A stretch of 34,896 nt of DNA from CAYOBW01 sp964402115 (lineage in GTDB: Bacteria; Verrucomicrobiota; Kiritimatiellia; UBA8416; CAYOBW01), in assembly GCA_964402115.1 (NCBI GenBank), contig CAYOBW010000041.1, forward strand, positions 1-34,896. Reading direction: 5' to 3'. The notes under the pieces were generated by a model, which saw only the letters and a list, made by a program, of their open reading frames with translations, ran no database searches and had not been told where the DNA came from. The position numbers and the translations under genes are program-made. Below are positions 24,956 to 32,455 of the stretch, one piece after another. Numbering within the stretch: position 1 is the stretch's first letter; every line of letters begins with the position of its first letter.

Positions 24956-25732
24956 TCACTTGAGCGGCGAGAAGTCCGTCGGGGACATCAGGACCGAATT
25001 GACGCCGTTGGTCACCGTCAGCGAACCGCCCGCGAGCGCTTCTGAAGCTTTGCGTGCGGCAACCCACGCGGGATCGGCGCGAAACGCTGCGAACGAAGCC
25101 TGGCATGCCTCGCGGCTCTTGTGGGCGAGGATGTAGATCAGCTTGTCCTCGGCGCCGGCGCCAACCGGGGTCCAGTAGCCGATTTGCGAGATGCCGTGCT
25201 TCGTGAACAGCGCAACCGTGTGATCGCGGAACCGCGCCAGCAGATTCGGCAGCCGACCCGGCGCGGCCTTGTACGTGCGCAACTCGAAAACGCGCGGCGC
25301 CTCGCCCCCGCCAACCGCAACGACCGGCGAGAAATCCGTCGCCGTCAGCAGCACGCTCTCGCTCCTCTCGACCAGCCTGCCGTTCTGCTCGGAAGCCGAC
25401 TGCGCGGCCTTCCACGCCGGGTCGGCCAGAAAATCCTTCCACGCCTGCTTGTGTGCGGCGGCATCCTTAAAGGCCAGCACGTAGACAAGTTTCCGCTCGG
25501 GGTTCTCGAGCGGCACCCAGTACCCGATGTTAGCCATCCCGTGGCTCGCGAACAGCGCACAGGTATGATCCCGGAAGCGGGCCTGCAGCGCATCGAGTTT
25601 ACCCGGCGCCGCGTAGTACGTGCGCATTTCGAACAGCCGCCCGTCGCGCGCCACCGGCGCCGTATCTGCCGCCAGCGCGCACGCGCAGCCAGCCACCGCC
25701 ACCCCCACCCCGATACCCATCGTTCGCAGCAT
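24956..25732 (-). CDS. Exported protein with two NIPSNAP domains
   Basis: This 258-residue protein has a signal peptide (MGIGVGVAVAGCACALAAD) and two tandem NIPSNAP (dimeric alpha/beta barrel) domains (about 35-140 and 148-250). Each opens with a matching phrase (FEMRTYYAAPGKLDALQARF and FELRTYKAAPGRLPNLLARF), then GMANIGYWVPL and GISQIGYWTPV. NIPSNAP domains are of uncertain function and are often found with DUF1080 proteins in planctomycetes and verrucomicrobia. ATG 25732 has GGAGGG eight bases upstream; the open frame further upstream is a shadow of the next gene. It is 41 bp downstream of the DUF1080 gene, in the same operon. Confidence 0.87.
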   Translation of the reverse strand: MLRTMGIGVGVAVAGCACALAADTAPVARDGRLFEMRTYYAAPGKLDALQARFRDHTCALFASHGMANIGYWVPLENPERKLVYVLAFKDAAAHKQAWKDFLADPAWKAAQSASEQNGRLVERSESVLLTATDFSPVVAVGGGEAPRVFELRTYKAAPGRLPNLLARFRDHTVALFTKHGISQIGYWTPVGAGAEDKLIYILAHKSREACQASFAAFRADPAWVAARKASEALAGGSLTVTNGVNSVLMSPTDFSPLK

Positions 25733-25773
25733 AACGATCGCCCTCCAGCGCTTGTCTGACCGCCCGCTCCCGC

Positions 25774-26487
25774 TCACGGCGCCTTCACGCGAATGCGCCG
25801 GTAACACGCCTCGTCCCCGTGATCCGTCAACATGATGAAGCCGCGGATCTTCTTGCCGAAATCCGCAAATTTCTTGAACTTGCTGCCCGCCAGCGCGGAC
25901 TTCAGCTCGTCGCTCTCCAATTCGTAGGCGAGCACCTTGGCGCCGTTCAGCCAGTGCTCCACCTGCAGCCCCCGCACCACGATGCGCGACTCGTTCCACT
26001 CCCCGCCGGGCTTCAGCGGCTTGTCCGCCGCCGGCGCCAGAACGTTGTAGAAGGAAGCCGTTTTCTCTTTCGCCGGGATCTTGCTCCACTTGGCCGACTC
26101 GTCGTCCAGCATCTGGTACTCGTGTCCCGGCGCCTGCGGGCGCGCTTCGGTCACGAGGTACTTGACGCCGTTGTTGCCCCCGGGCGCGACACGCCACTCC
26201 CAACGCAGCTCGAAATCGTCAAAAGGCTGAGCGCTGACGATGTCGCCGCCCTTGCGGCCGGCCACCTTCTTGAGCACACCCGCCTCGACCACCCACCCGT
26301 TCGTGATCGCGCCCGTCCTCCCGTACGGCCGCCACCCCTCGAGCGACTTGCCGTCGAAGAGCAACCGAAAGCCCGCGGCCTGCTCCTCCGGCGCCAGCGC
26401 GGGCGCGTCCTCCCCCCAAGCCGTCCCACTCGCCACCATGCCCAGCGCCAGACCCAGCCCACAGATAAGGTATTTCATACCGCGCAT
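25774..26487 (-). CDS. DUF1080 (3-keto-disaccharide hydrolase family) secreted protein
   Basis: The 237-residue protein has a signal peptide (KYLICGLGLALGMVASGTAWG) and one DUF1080 concanavalin-like domain (about 36-236). Hallmarks are GFRLLFDGKSLEGWRPYG, WVVEAGVLKKVAG, FDDFELRWEWRVAPGGNNGVKY, EYQMLDDESA and GFIMLTDHGDEACYRRIRV. Characterised members hydrolyse 3-keto-glycosides, and the family is greatly expanded in the PVC group. ATG 26487 (MRGMKYL) or 26478 (MKYL) are both possible; neither has a strong ribosome site. It probably shares the 137-bp divergent promoter region with the protease gene on the other strand. Confidence 0.9.
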   Translation of the reverse strand: MRGMKYLICGLGLALGMVASGTAWGEDAPALAPEEQAAGFRLLFDGKSLEGWRPYGRTGAITNGWVVEAGVLKKVAGRKGGDIVSAQPFDDFELRWEWRVAPGGNNGVKYLVTEARPQAPGHEYQMLDDESAKWSKIPAKEKTASFYNVLAPAADKPLKPGGEWNESRIVVRGLQVEHWLNGAKVLAYELESDELKSALAGSKFKKFADFGKKIRGFIMLTDHGDEACYRRIRVKAP

Positions 26488-26624
26488 GTTGCACGATTCC
26501 GCTGCGGAATGCAATGGCACCGTACGTTCCAGCGCCGGCAAGGCGGTGCTGGCGTGACGACCCGCTGCGTGGTACGTTAACCACCAGCAGGCGCAATCCG
26601 CTTGCCGCCAGCAGGGAGTGCAAC

Positions 26625-27614
26625 ATGTCGTCACATTGCTTTGACCGTGTACGTGGCCTCTTCCTCGCCGCGTCGCTGCTCGCCCCCGTGGCTGCACCAG
26701 CCCAGGGGCCCGGGGTGCCGATCGAGGAGCAGATGTTCCCCAAGAAGAGCCCGGCCTGGCTAGCCGCCGCGGAAGCCCTGAAGCGTGAGGGGAAGCTCCT
26801 CGACAAGGCCGCTGTCGTCGCGGGTCTCGCCAAACCCGAGCCCGCCCAGCTCGTTCTGCCGCCCGCTAGCCGGGCGCCGCTGCCGGCGCACGAGGTGGCC
26901 CAGCGCGCCCGCGCAGCGCTCGTGCGCATCGGCTGGTACCATCTCTGCCCGAGCTGCAGCCACTGGCACTTACAGCTGGCCGGCGGCTACGCCATTGCCG
27001 AGGGCGGCGTCATCGCCACCTGCCGCCACTGCGTGGAACCCAAGGGGGTGGCCATGCGCGAGGGGTATCTCGTGGCGCTCGACGCGCAGGGCAACCTCAG
27101 TCCCGTGACAGCCATTCTGGCCGCTGACGCCAACCTGGATACGGCGATTGTCCGCGCGCCCGGCCTTTCGCTCACCGCCCTGCCGCTGAACGACCAGAGC
27201 GCCCCCGGCGACGCCGCCTACCTGCTCAGCGACCCGGAAGGCTTCGCCGGGTATTTCAGCGCCGGCCTCGTCAACCGCTACTACTGGCTCGATCCACGCG
27301 GCGCCAAGGACCCGCGGACAGTCGAAGGCGCGCGCAATCTGCGGCTGAACGTCAGCGCGGATTGGGCGCCGGGCAGCAGCGGCGCCGCCATTCTGGATGC
27401 GTGCGGCAACGCCATCGGGCACGTGGCCAAGATCTCCTCCCTCAGCGATGGACGCGCCGGCGGACGCGACCCATCCGGCGCAGCCGAAGGCGACGACAAA
27501 CGCGCGGCCCGCCGCACCGGTGTTCCAGCCACGCTGATGGTCCTGCACGAGGCCATACCTGCGCGCGCCGTCAAGCTGCTGTCGGCGCCGCTGGCCGCAC
27601 CCGTTTCGCCTTGA
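26625..27614 (+). CDS. Exported trypsin-like serine protease
   Basis: This 329-residue protein has a signal peptide (GLFLAASLLAPVAAPAQG), a helical spacer (about 30-95) and a chymotrypsin-fold domain (about 96-275). The triad can be read as H135 (GGVIATCRHCVEP), D172 (ADANLDTAIVRA) and S252 (WAPGSSGAAILDACG). Cysteine pairs CPSC (108-111) and CRHC (133-136) bracket the catalytic His, which could bind a metal or form disulfides. The C-terminal 55 residues are low-complexity and lack a PDZ domain, unlike DegP/HtrA proteases. ATG 26625 follows GGGAG at good spacing. It is 33 bp upstream of the acetolactate-decarboxylase-like lipoprotein gene and probably co-transcribed with it. Confidence 0.82.
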   Translation: MSSHCFDRVRGLFLAASLLAPVAAPAQGPGVPIEEQMFPKKSPAWLAAAEALKREGKLLDKAAVVAGLAKPEPAQLVLPPASRAPLPAHEVAQRARAALVRIGWYHLCPSCSHWHLQLAGGYAIAEGGVIATCRHCVEPKGVAMREGYLVALDAQGNLSPVTAILAADANLDTAIVRAPGLSLTALPLNDQSAPGDAAYLLSDPEGFAGYFSAGLVNRYYWLDPRGAKDPRTVEGARNLRLNVSADWAPGSSGAAILDACGNAIGHVAKISSLSDGRAGGRDPSGAAEGDDKRAARRTGVPATLMVLHEAIPARAVKLLSAPLAAPVSP

Positions 27615-27647
27615 ACCATCGGCATCCCCGGCGTAGAGTCGCACCCC

Positions 27648-28436
27648 ATGTCGCCAACCCAGGAAACCGAACGGGCAACCGCGGGCGTTCACGCTCGGCG
27701 TGTCGCCGTGGGGCTCATCATCTGCACCACGCTGGCGGCAGGCTGCGCCACGCCGCCGTTCAACGTGGTCACACGCCTCGGCGCGCTGACCCCCGAGAGT
27801 GCCACATCCGTGCCCCTCGCCAACCTGCAGCTGGCGGGGGATTTCGGCATTGGCCAGCTCGCCGACGGGGCGGGCGCTTTCGCGCTCTTCGACGGCCGCT
27901 GCCTGGCGCTCACGAACGGCGTCGCGCGACCGGCGCCTCTTGGCGCCCGGGTCCGCCAGGGCCTGGTCACGCGCTACCGCTGGGATACGGCCCTCGCGAT
28001 CAAGGACCAGACCTCGTTACTTGCGCTCGGGGAACGCCTCGACGCCATCGTCCCCAACCGCGAACTGCCCTGCGCCGTGAGGGTGCGCGGGCGTTTCCTC
28101 TCCGTCAACATCACGGCGTCGCCCCTCGACCGCTTCCCGGACGCCATCCGGCAGGCCGCACCGCTCCCCGCGTGGTCCTACAGTCTCTCCAACACGGCGG
28201 GGACGTTGATCGGGTTCCGGCTGCCCGCACCCTGCGGGGCACTGGCGCGCCCCGGGCTGACGCTCTTTTTCGTTGCGGAAAACCTGCGCAGCGGCGGGTT
28301 CGCGGCAGACTGCCAGCTCGCGGATGGCCACCTGGAAGTTGCCGTCGGCGAGACATTCACGGTGCATGTACAAAAAGACGTGGACGGTGACGGCGTCATC
28401 CGCCCGCTGAGCCAGGCACGCCCGTCCGCCGATTAG
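27648..28436 (+). CDS. Acetolactate decarboxylase-fold lipoprotein, zinc ligands lost
   Basis: This 262-residue protein has a lipoprotein signal with lipobox LAAGC (Cys33). The rest aligns along its length with alpha-acetolactate decarboxylase (AlsD/BudA family). Shared phrases are LAGDFGIGQLADGAGAFALFDG, IVPNRELPCAVRVRGRF and GTLIGFRLPAPCG. In active enzymes three histidines bind zinc, in the phrases YHLHF and GGHV; here these read LTLFF and GGFA, so all three are absent. The conserved TRT arginine is also not apparent (VNITAS). The enzyme is cytoplasmic in bacteria such as Bacillus, while this one should be exported and membrane-anchored. I infer a catalytically dead, possibly ligand-binding member. 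It follows the protease gene by 33 bp. Confidence 0.75.
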   Translation: MSPTQETERATAGVHARRVAVGLIICTTLAAGCATPPFNVVTRLGALTPESATSVPLANLQLAGDFGIGQLADGAGAFALFDGRCLALTNGVARPAPLGARVRQGLVTRYRWDTALAIKDQTSLLALGERLDAIVPNRELPCAVRVRGRFLSVNITASPLDRFPDAIRQAAPLPAWSYSLSNTAGTLIGFRLPAPCGALARPGLTLFFVAENLRSGGFAADCQLADGHLEVAVGETFTVHVQKDVDGDGVIRPLSQARPSAD

Positions 28437-28483
28437 CAGCCGTCAGGACCGCGCGCGCGGGCCTGCCACGCGACAACCACCGG

Positions 28484-28711
28484 CTACGCGCCCGGGCTGG
28501 CGTTTTCGCGCTCCTGCCGCTCGGCCACCAGCCAGTAGTGCTCGGGGCTGCCGGCGAACTGTTCCCGCTCGGCCAGCAGGTAGGCCCGCAGCTGCACCCG
28601 GCGGAAGTGCTCCGCGAAGGATCCATCGACTGCGGAAGTGACAGCCGGTTCGGCGGCCGGCTTCGCGGCGCGTAACCCGCGCTTGCGCGCCTGCCTCGGT
28701 TCAGCACTCAT
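28484..28711 (-). CDS. DUF2934-type small protein
   Basis: The 75-residue protein starts at ATG 28711, with AGGAGGAG four bases upstream, the strongest ribosome site in the operon. The first 35 residues are basic and Ala-rich (ARKRGLRAAKPAAEP). The last 40 hold the DUF2934 pattern: a helix with LRAYLLAEREQFAG followed by SPEHYWLVAERQE. The family is of unknown function and is common next to signalling genes. Another frame covers 28396-28707 on the same strand but has no ribosome site and no recognisable motif. It is the last gene of the receptor-YfiR-kinase operon, 31 bp after the hybrid kinase. Confidence 0.75.
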   Translation of the reverse strand: MSAEPRQARKRGLRAAKPAAEPAVTSAVDGSFAEHFRRVQLRAYLLAEREQFAGSPEHYWLVAERQERENASPGA

Positions 28712-28742
28712 TGCACTCCTCCTGTGATAACGGATTCCGAAC

Positions 28743-30329
28743 TCAACGCAAGGCAACCCGTCGGGCCAGAACGTCCTCCAGTACAGGCGCAAGATCCTTC
28801 AAACGGTACGGTTTGGCCAGGACGGCCTTGAATCCGTGACGGGCGTAGTTCGCCATGACATCACCCGTTGCATATCCGCTGGACACAATGGCGCTCACGT
28901 GCGGATCGAGCGCACAGAGCTCGCGGATCGCCTCGCTGCCTCCCATCCCCCCGACGACGGTGAGATCCAGGACCACAACGTCGAACGGCTTCTGTTCCTG
29001 CAGCGCCAACCGGTAGCATTCAACCGCTTCCCGTCCGTCCTGCGCCAGCGTCACCTGGCAGCCCAACCGCCCCAGGTAATCCGCCAACAGGCGCCGGATT
29101 CCCGGCTCGTCATCCATCGCCAGCACGGTCACGTTGCGGAGCGGCGGATGCGGCCTTTCAATCGTGGGAGTCGCCGCGCCCCTCTCCCTTGCGGGGAGCA
29201 GGACGGTAAACAAGCTGCCCTCGCCCAGCGTGGAGGTAACGGCGATGCTGCCCCCGTGCTTCTGGACCACGGCGTGCGAGGTCGCCAGTCCCAGCCCGCT
29301 GCCAGTCTGCTTGGTCGTGAAGTACGGATCGAACACACGCGTCAGATTCTCGGGCGGTATGCCGATGCCCTGGTCACGAAACGTCAGGCACACATATCGG
29401 CCGGCCGGCAGCGGGCCCCCGGGCTCCGCCGCGATGCACACGTTCGCCGCGGTAACGGTCAGGCACCCGCCGCGGGGCATGGCCTGCACGGCGTTGATGG
29501 CAATGTTGTGCACCACCTGCCCGAACTGGCCGCGGTCCAGTTCGGCCCACCACAAGTCCGGGTCCATACGCAAATCGACACGGATGATCGAACCGCGCAG
29601 CGCGAACGTGACGGATTCCCGCAGGAGTTCCGCCACCGAAACCAGCGCCTTGACCGGCTGGCCACCCCGCGCGAAGGTCAGCAACTGCCGCGCCAGGCTG
29701 GTCGCCCGCAGCGAAGCCGATTCTGCTTCGTCGAGAAAGCGCTTTGTCTCCCCGCTCAGTTCCCGCGCGTCCCGCGCGAGGGCGATATTCCCGACGATCC
29801 CCATGAGCAGGTTGTTGAAGTCGTGCGCGATCCCACCCGCGAGCACGCCCAGCGATTCGAGTTTCTCGCGCCGCAGGTGCTCCTCCTTGAGCCGCGCGGC
29901 CAGCACCTCGGCCTGGAGGCGGTGCCGCTCGACCGCGTAACGGATCGCGTGCCCCAGCACCTGCCCATCGGAATCGAGCGTGCCCTTCACCAGGTAATCC
30001 TGCGCCCCATGCTGCACGGCGCGAGCGCCAAGATCCTCGTCGGCAAGTCCGGTCAGCACGATCAGCGGCACATCCCGGGCCTTCTCCCGCAGCGTTTCGA
30101 AAGTTTCCCAGCCGCTGGAGTCGGGCAGGCTGAGATCCAGCAGCACGACGTCCACCATCCCCTGGGAGAGACGTTCGAGCCCCCCCTGCAAGCGGTCGGT
30201 CCAGGTCACGGCATAGCGCGCGCCATGGCTGCGGGTCAGCATCGCCCGCGCCAGCAGATAGTCCGCCTCGCTATCCTCGATGAGAAGCACTGCAATCGCG
30301 TTCTTGCCCGTTCCAGCCGCTGGGTCCAT
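28743..30329 (-). CDS. Hybrid sensor kinase: REC-HisKA-HATPase-REC
   Basis: This 528-residue soluble protein has an N-terminal receiver (about 12-128, phosphoacceptor D65 in DVVLLDLSLPD), a short coiled coil, and HisKA with H169 in GGIAHDFNNLL. HATPase_c (about 265-380) has the N box HNIAINAVQAM, the G1 box DQGIGI and the G2 region GSGLGLA. A C-terminal receiver (about 400-520) has D455 in VVVLDLTVVGGMGG. There is no membrane segment and no DNA-binding or c-di-GMP output domain. It is likely phosphorylated on the first receiver by the upstream CHASE8 kinase; that direction is inference. ATG 30329 has GGAGGGG eight bases upstream; an earlier GTG (30347) has none. It follows the membrane kinase by 18 bp. 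Confidence 0.93.
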   Translation of the reverse strand: MDPAAGTGKNAIAVLLIEDSEADYLLARAMLTRSHGARYAVTWTDRLQGGLERLSQGMVDVVLLDLSLPDSSGWETFETLREKARDVPLIVLTGLADEDLGARAVQHGAQDYLVKGTLDSDGQVLGHAIRYAVERHRLQAEVLAARLKEEHLRREKLESLGVLAGGIAHDFNNLLMGIVGNIALARDARELSGETKRFLDEAESASLRATSLARQLLTFARGGQPVKALVSVAELLRESVTFALRGSIIRVDLRMDPDLWWAELDRGQFGQVVHNIAINAVQAMPRGGCLTVTAANVCIAAEPGGPLPAGRYVCLTFRDQGIGIPPENLTRVFDPYFTTKQTGSGLGLATSHAVVQKHGGSIAVTSTLGEGSLFTVLLPARERGAATPTIERPHPPLRNVTVLAMDDEPGIRRLLADYLGRLGCQVTLAQDGREAVECYRLALQEQKPFDVVVLDLTVVGGMGGSEAIRELCALDPHVSAIVSSGYATGDVMANYARHGFKAVLAKPYRLKDLAPVLEDVLARRVALR

Positions 30330-30347
30330 CGTGACATCCCCTCCCAC

Positions 30348-31847
30348 TCAGCCATCCTTCTTTACATCCGCCGGCAATGCAAACGAAAACGTGCTTCCCT
30401 GACCGGCTGCAGACTCCACCCAGATCCGGCCGCCATGCCGCTCGACAATCCGCTTGCAGATTGCCAGCCCAATGCCGGTGCCCGGATACTCCGTGCGCGT
30501 ATGCAGCCGCTGAAACACCTGGAACAGCCGCGAGTAGTGGCGCGCCTCGATCCCGATGCCGTTGTCACGCACCGCAATTACCCATTCGTCGCCCTCGCGC
30601 CGGGCGCTGACGTGCACGCACGGCGGCGCGGCGCCGCGAAACTTGACGGCGTTGACCAGCAGGTTCTGGAGAACCATCGCGATCAGCCGCTCGTTCACCG
30701 GCAACGTGGGCAGCGGGTCCGAGGTGACGACCGCCCCGGCATCCCTGATTGTCATCTCGATCCCGAGCAGGACGTCCTCCAGCACACTGCTCAGGTTTCT
30801 CGGGGTCCGATCCAGTTCCGTCCGCCCCACGCGCGAGTAGGTCAGCAAGTCCTGAATAAGCGTCTTCATCCGTTCGGCGCCGTCGACGATGAAGCCAACA
30901 TACCGCAGCCCTTCCGCGTCCACCACCCCCTTGTACCGCTGCGCGAACAGCTCGGTGAAACTCTTGACCTTGCGTAGGGGTTCCTGCAGGTCGTGCGAAG
31001 CCACGTAGGCGAACTGCTCAAGCTCGTGGTTCGAGCGAGCCAGTTCCGCCGTACGTTCCTCGACCTTCTTCTCCAGTTCGTCATGCGCCTTCTCGAGCTC
31101 GGCATTGGCCCGGCAAAGCGCCGCCTCGCGGTCCTGGATACCGGCGAGCATGCCGTTGAACACGCGCGTGAGCATGCCGATCTCGTCGTTTCTCGTGACG
31201 GTGACGTGGACGGCGTAGTCCTGGTAGTCGGAGACGCGCCGCGCAGCCTCCGTCAGGCGGTAGATCGGACCCGCGATCAAGGGACTCACGCGCCGCGCCA
31301 CCGCATAGGCCGTGGCCAGCGCGAGCAGCGTGATCAGGCCAAGGCTGGCCAGGTTCCAGCGGACACCCTGAGCGACCTCGCTGAGGTTGTCCTGTATGTG
31401 CAAGGTTCCGAGGTGTTGCCCGCCCTTGTAGATACGATGCCCCAGCCACAGGGTTCCATTTGCCAGAATCCGCCCTTCCTGCCCAACCACGGGGGCGGCC
31501 ACCGCCTTCGCTGATCCGCCATCACGACGGTAAGCAGCCACCAGCGCACCGCTCGCGTCGTACAGCGCAGCCGCCGCCAGCGACGGTTTCGCCCGCAGGG
31601 CCACCAGCATGGCGTCCGCATCCTGCGGGATGCCGAACGCCAGCGCCGCTTCGCAGTTCTGCCCGGTCATGACGGCGAGACTCTGCAGGTCCCGCACCGT
31701 CGCCTGCCACGACTGGTAGGATGTGACCCCCACGAATCCCGCTGCGGCAAAGAAGATCGCCGTGGCGCTGGTGCCCATGACAATCGCCATCAGCTCCCGC
31801 TTGATGGTCCATTGTCGCCCCGTCCCCATGACCTCGTTCCCCCTCAT
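30348..31847 (-). CDS. Membrane histidine kinase with CHASE8-HAMP sensor
   Basis: The 499-residue protein has two membrane helices (about 20-42 and 165-186) around a periplasmic CHASE8 domain (about 45-160). Its phrases ALYDASGALVAAYRRDGG, LWLGHRIYKGGQHLGTLHI and ALAFGIPQDADAMLVALRA match the YfiN/TpbB type of sensor. HAMP follows (about 187-238), then a coiled coil (238-278), HisKA with H285 in ASHDLQEPL, and HATPase_c (about 380-495, DNGIGIEARHYSRLF, GTGIGLAICKRIVERHGG). In the YfiBNR system this sensor part is joined to a GGDEF cyclase; here it drives a kinase. Start chosen at ATG 31847, which overlaps the YfiR stop (ATGA); ATG 31829 with GGGGGA is an alternative. Confidence 0.93.
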   Translation of the reverse strand: MRGNEVMGTGRQWTIKRELMAIVMGTSATAIFFAAAGFVGVTSYQSWQATVRDLQSLAVMTGQNCEAALAFGIPQDADAMLVALRAKPSLAAAALYDASGALVAAYRRDGGSAKAVAAPVVGQEGRILANGTLWLGHRIYKGGQHLGTLHIQDNLSEVAQGVRWNLASLGLITLLALATAYAVARRVSPLIAGPIYRLTEAARRVSDYQDYAVHVTVTRNDEIGMLTRVFNGMLAGIQDREAALCRANAELEKAHDELEKKVEERTAELARSNHELEQFAYVASHDLQEPLRKVKSFTELFAQRYKGVVDAEGLRYVGFIVDGAERMKTLIQDLLTYSRVGRTELDRTPRNLSSVLEDVLLGIEMTIRDAGAVVTSDPLPTLPVNERLIAMVLQNLLVNAVKFRGAAPPCVHVSARREGDEWVIAVRDNGIGIEARHYSRLFQVFQRLHTRTEYPGTGIGLAICKRIVERHGGRIWVESAAGQGSTFSFALPADVKKDG

Positions 31848-32440
31848 GGTCCGCACCTGCCACCCACCACGCGCACGGCGTTGCGGAACAGCTGAGAACT
31901 CCCCGACAGACCCGCCGCCGTCAGCGCCGTGCGATTGATCTCCCAGCGCACCCGGTCATCGACCACCAGCAGGCGGATCATCCCCCCCGCCGCGAGAAAC
32001 CGCTCGTCGTCGGCCACCGTCAGGATCGGGCGCCCGCGCACGGCAGCCAGAATCCGGTCCATGCTCTTGCGCTCCGATTTCGACACGAACAGCAGATCGC
32101 AGTGTCCGATATCCATCCGTTCGACATACCGCCCCAGCCGGCGAACCCGGAGGGCGCGCTGCTGGTCCCCGATGAGCTTGCCCTCCACCTCCTTGAAGCA
32201 CTCTCCGAACGGGTCCTCGCCAAGGATGCCGATCACCACATGCTCGGGAACCGCGCCAGTGACCGCGGGCGGCGTCACAAAAAGCAGGAAGTTAAACAGA
32301 TACGCGGCCTTCACGGCGTATTCGCTGGCAGCCTCCGGCTCCGCCCTATCCCGCGGCTTCTCCGCCGGATCGTCCGCGGCAACGGCAGCCAGCCAGGCGC
32401 TGACCGCCAAGCATCCCAAGCCTGTGAGAGCCCCCCGCAT
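31844..32440 (-). CDS. YfiR family (DUF4154) periplasmic protein
   Basis: The 198-residue protein has a signal peptide (GALTGLGCLAVSAWLAAVAA) and a YfiR/DUF4154 domain (about 40-192). Hallmarks are EYAVKAAYLFNFLLFV, HVVIGILGEDPFG, CDLLFVSKSERKSM, ILTVADDERFLAAGGMIRLLV and VRWEINRTALTAAGLSGSSQLFRNA. In Pseudomonas, YfiR is a periplasmic inhibitor that binds the CHASE8-type sensor of the cyclase YfiN. The downstream gene encodes a CHASE8 kinase, so a direct periplasmic contact is the obvious hypothesis. ATG 32440 has GGGAGGA upstream. It is 15 bp after the TonB receptor gene and overlaps the kinase start. Confidence 0.92.
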   Translation of the reverse strand: MRGALTGLGCLAVSAWLAAVAADDPAEKPRDRAEPEAASEYAVKAAYLFNFLLFVTPPAVTGAVPEHVVIGILGEDPFGECFKEVEGKLIGDQQRALRVRRLGRYVERMDIGHCDLLFVSKSERKSMDRILAAVRGRPILTVADDERFLAAGGMIRLLVVDDRVRWEINRTALTAAGLSGSSQLFRNAVRVVGGRCGP

Positions 32441-32455
32441 GTCGACCAGTCCTCC

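Noticed and set aside
28396..28707. A minus-strand frame overlapping the DUF2934 gene
   Set aside because: Lacks a ribosome site and motifs; the DUF2934 frame has a strong AGGAGGAG site and family pattern.
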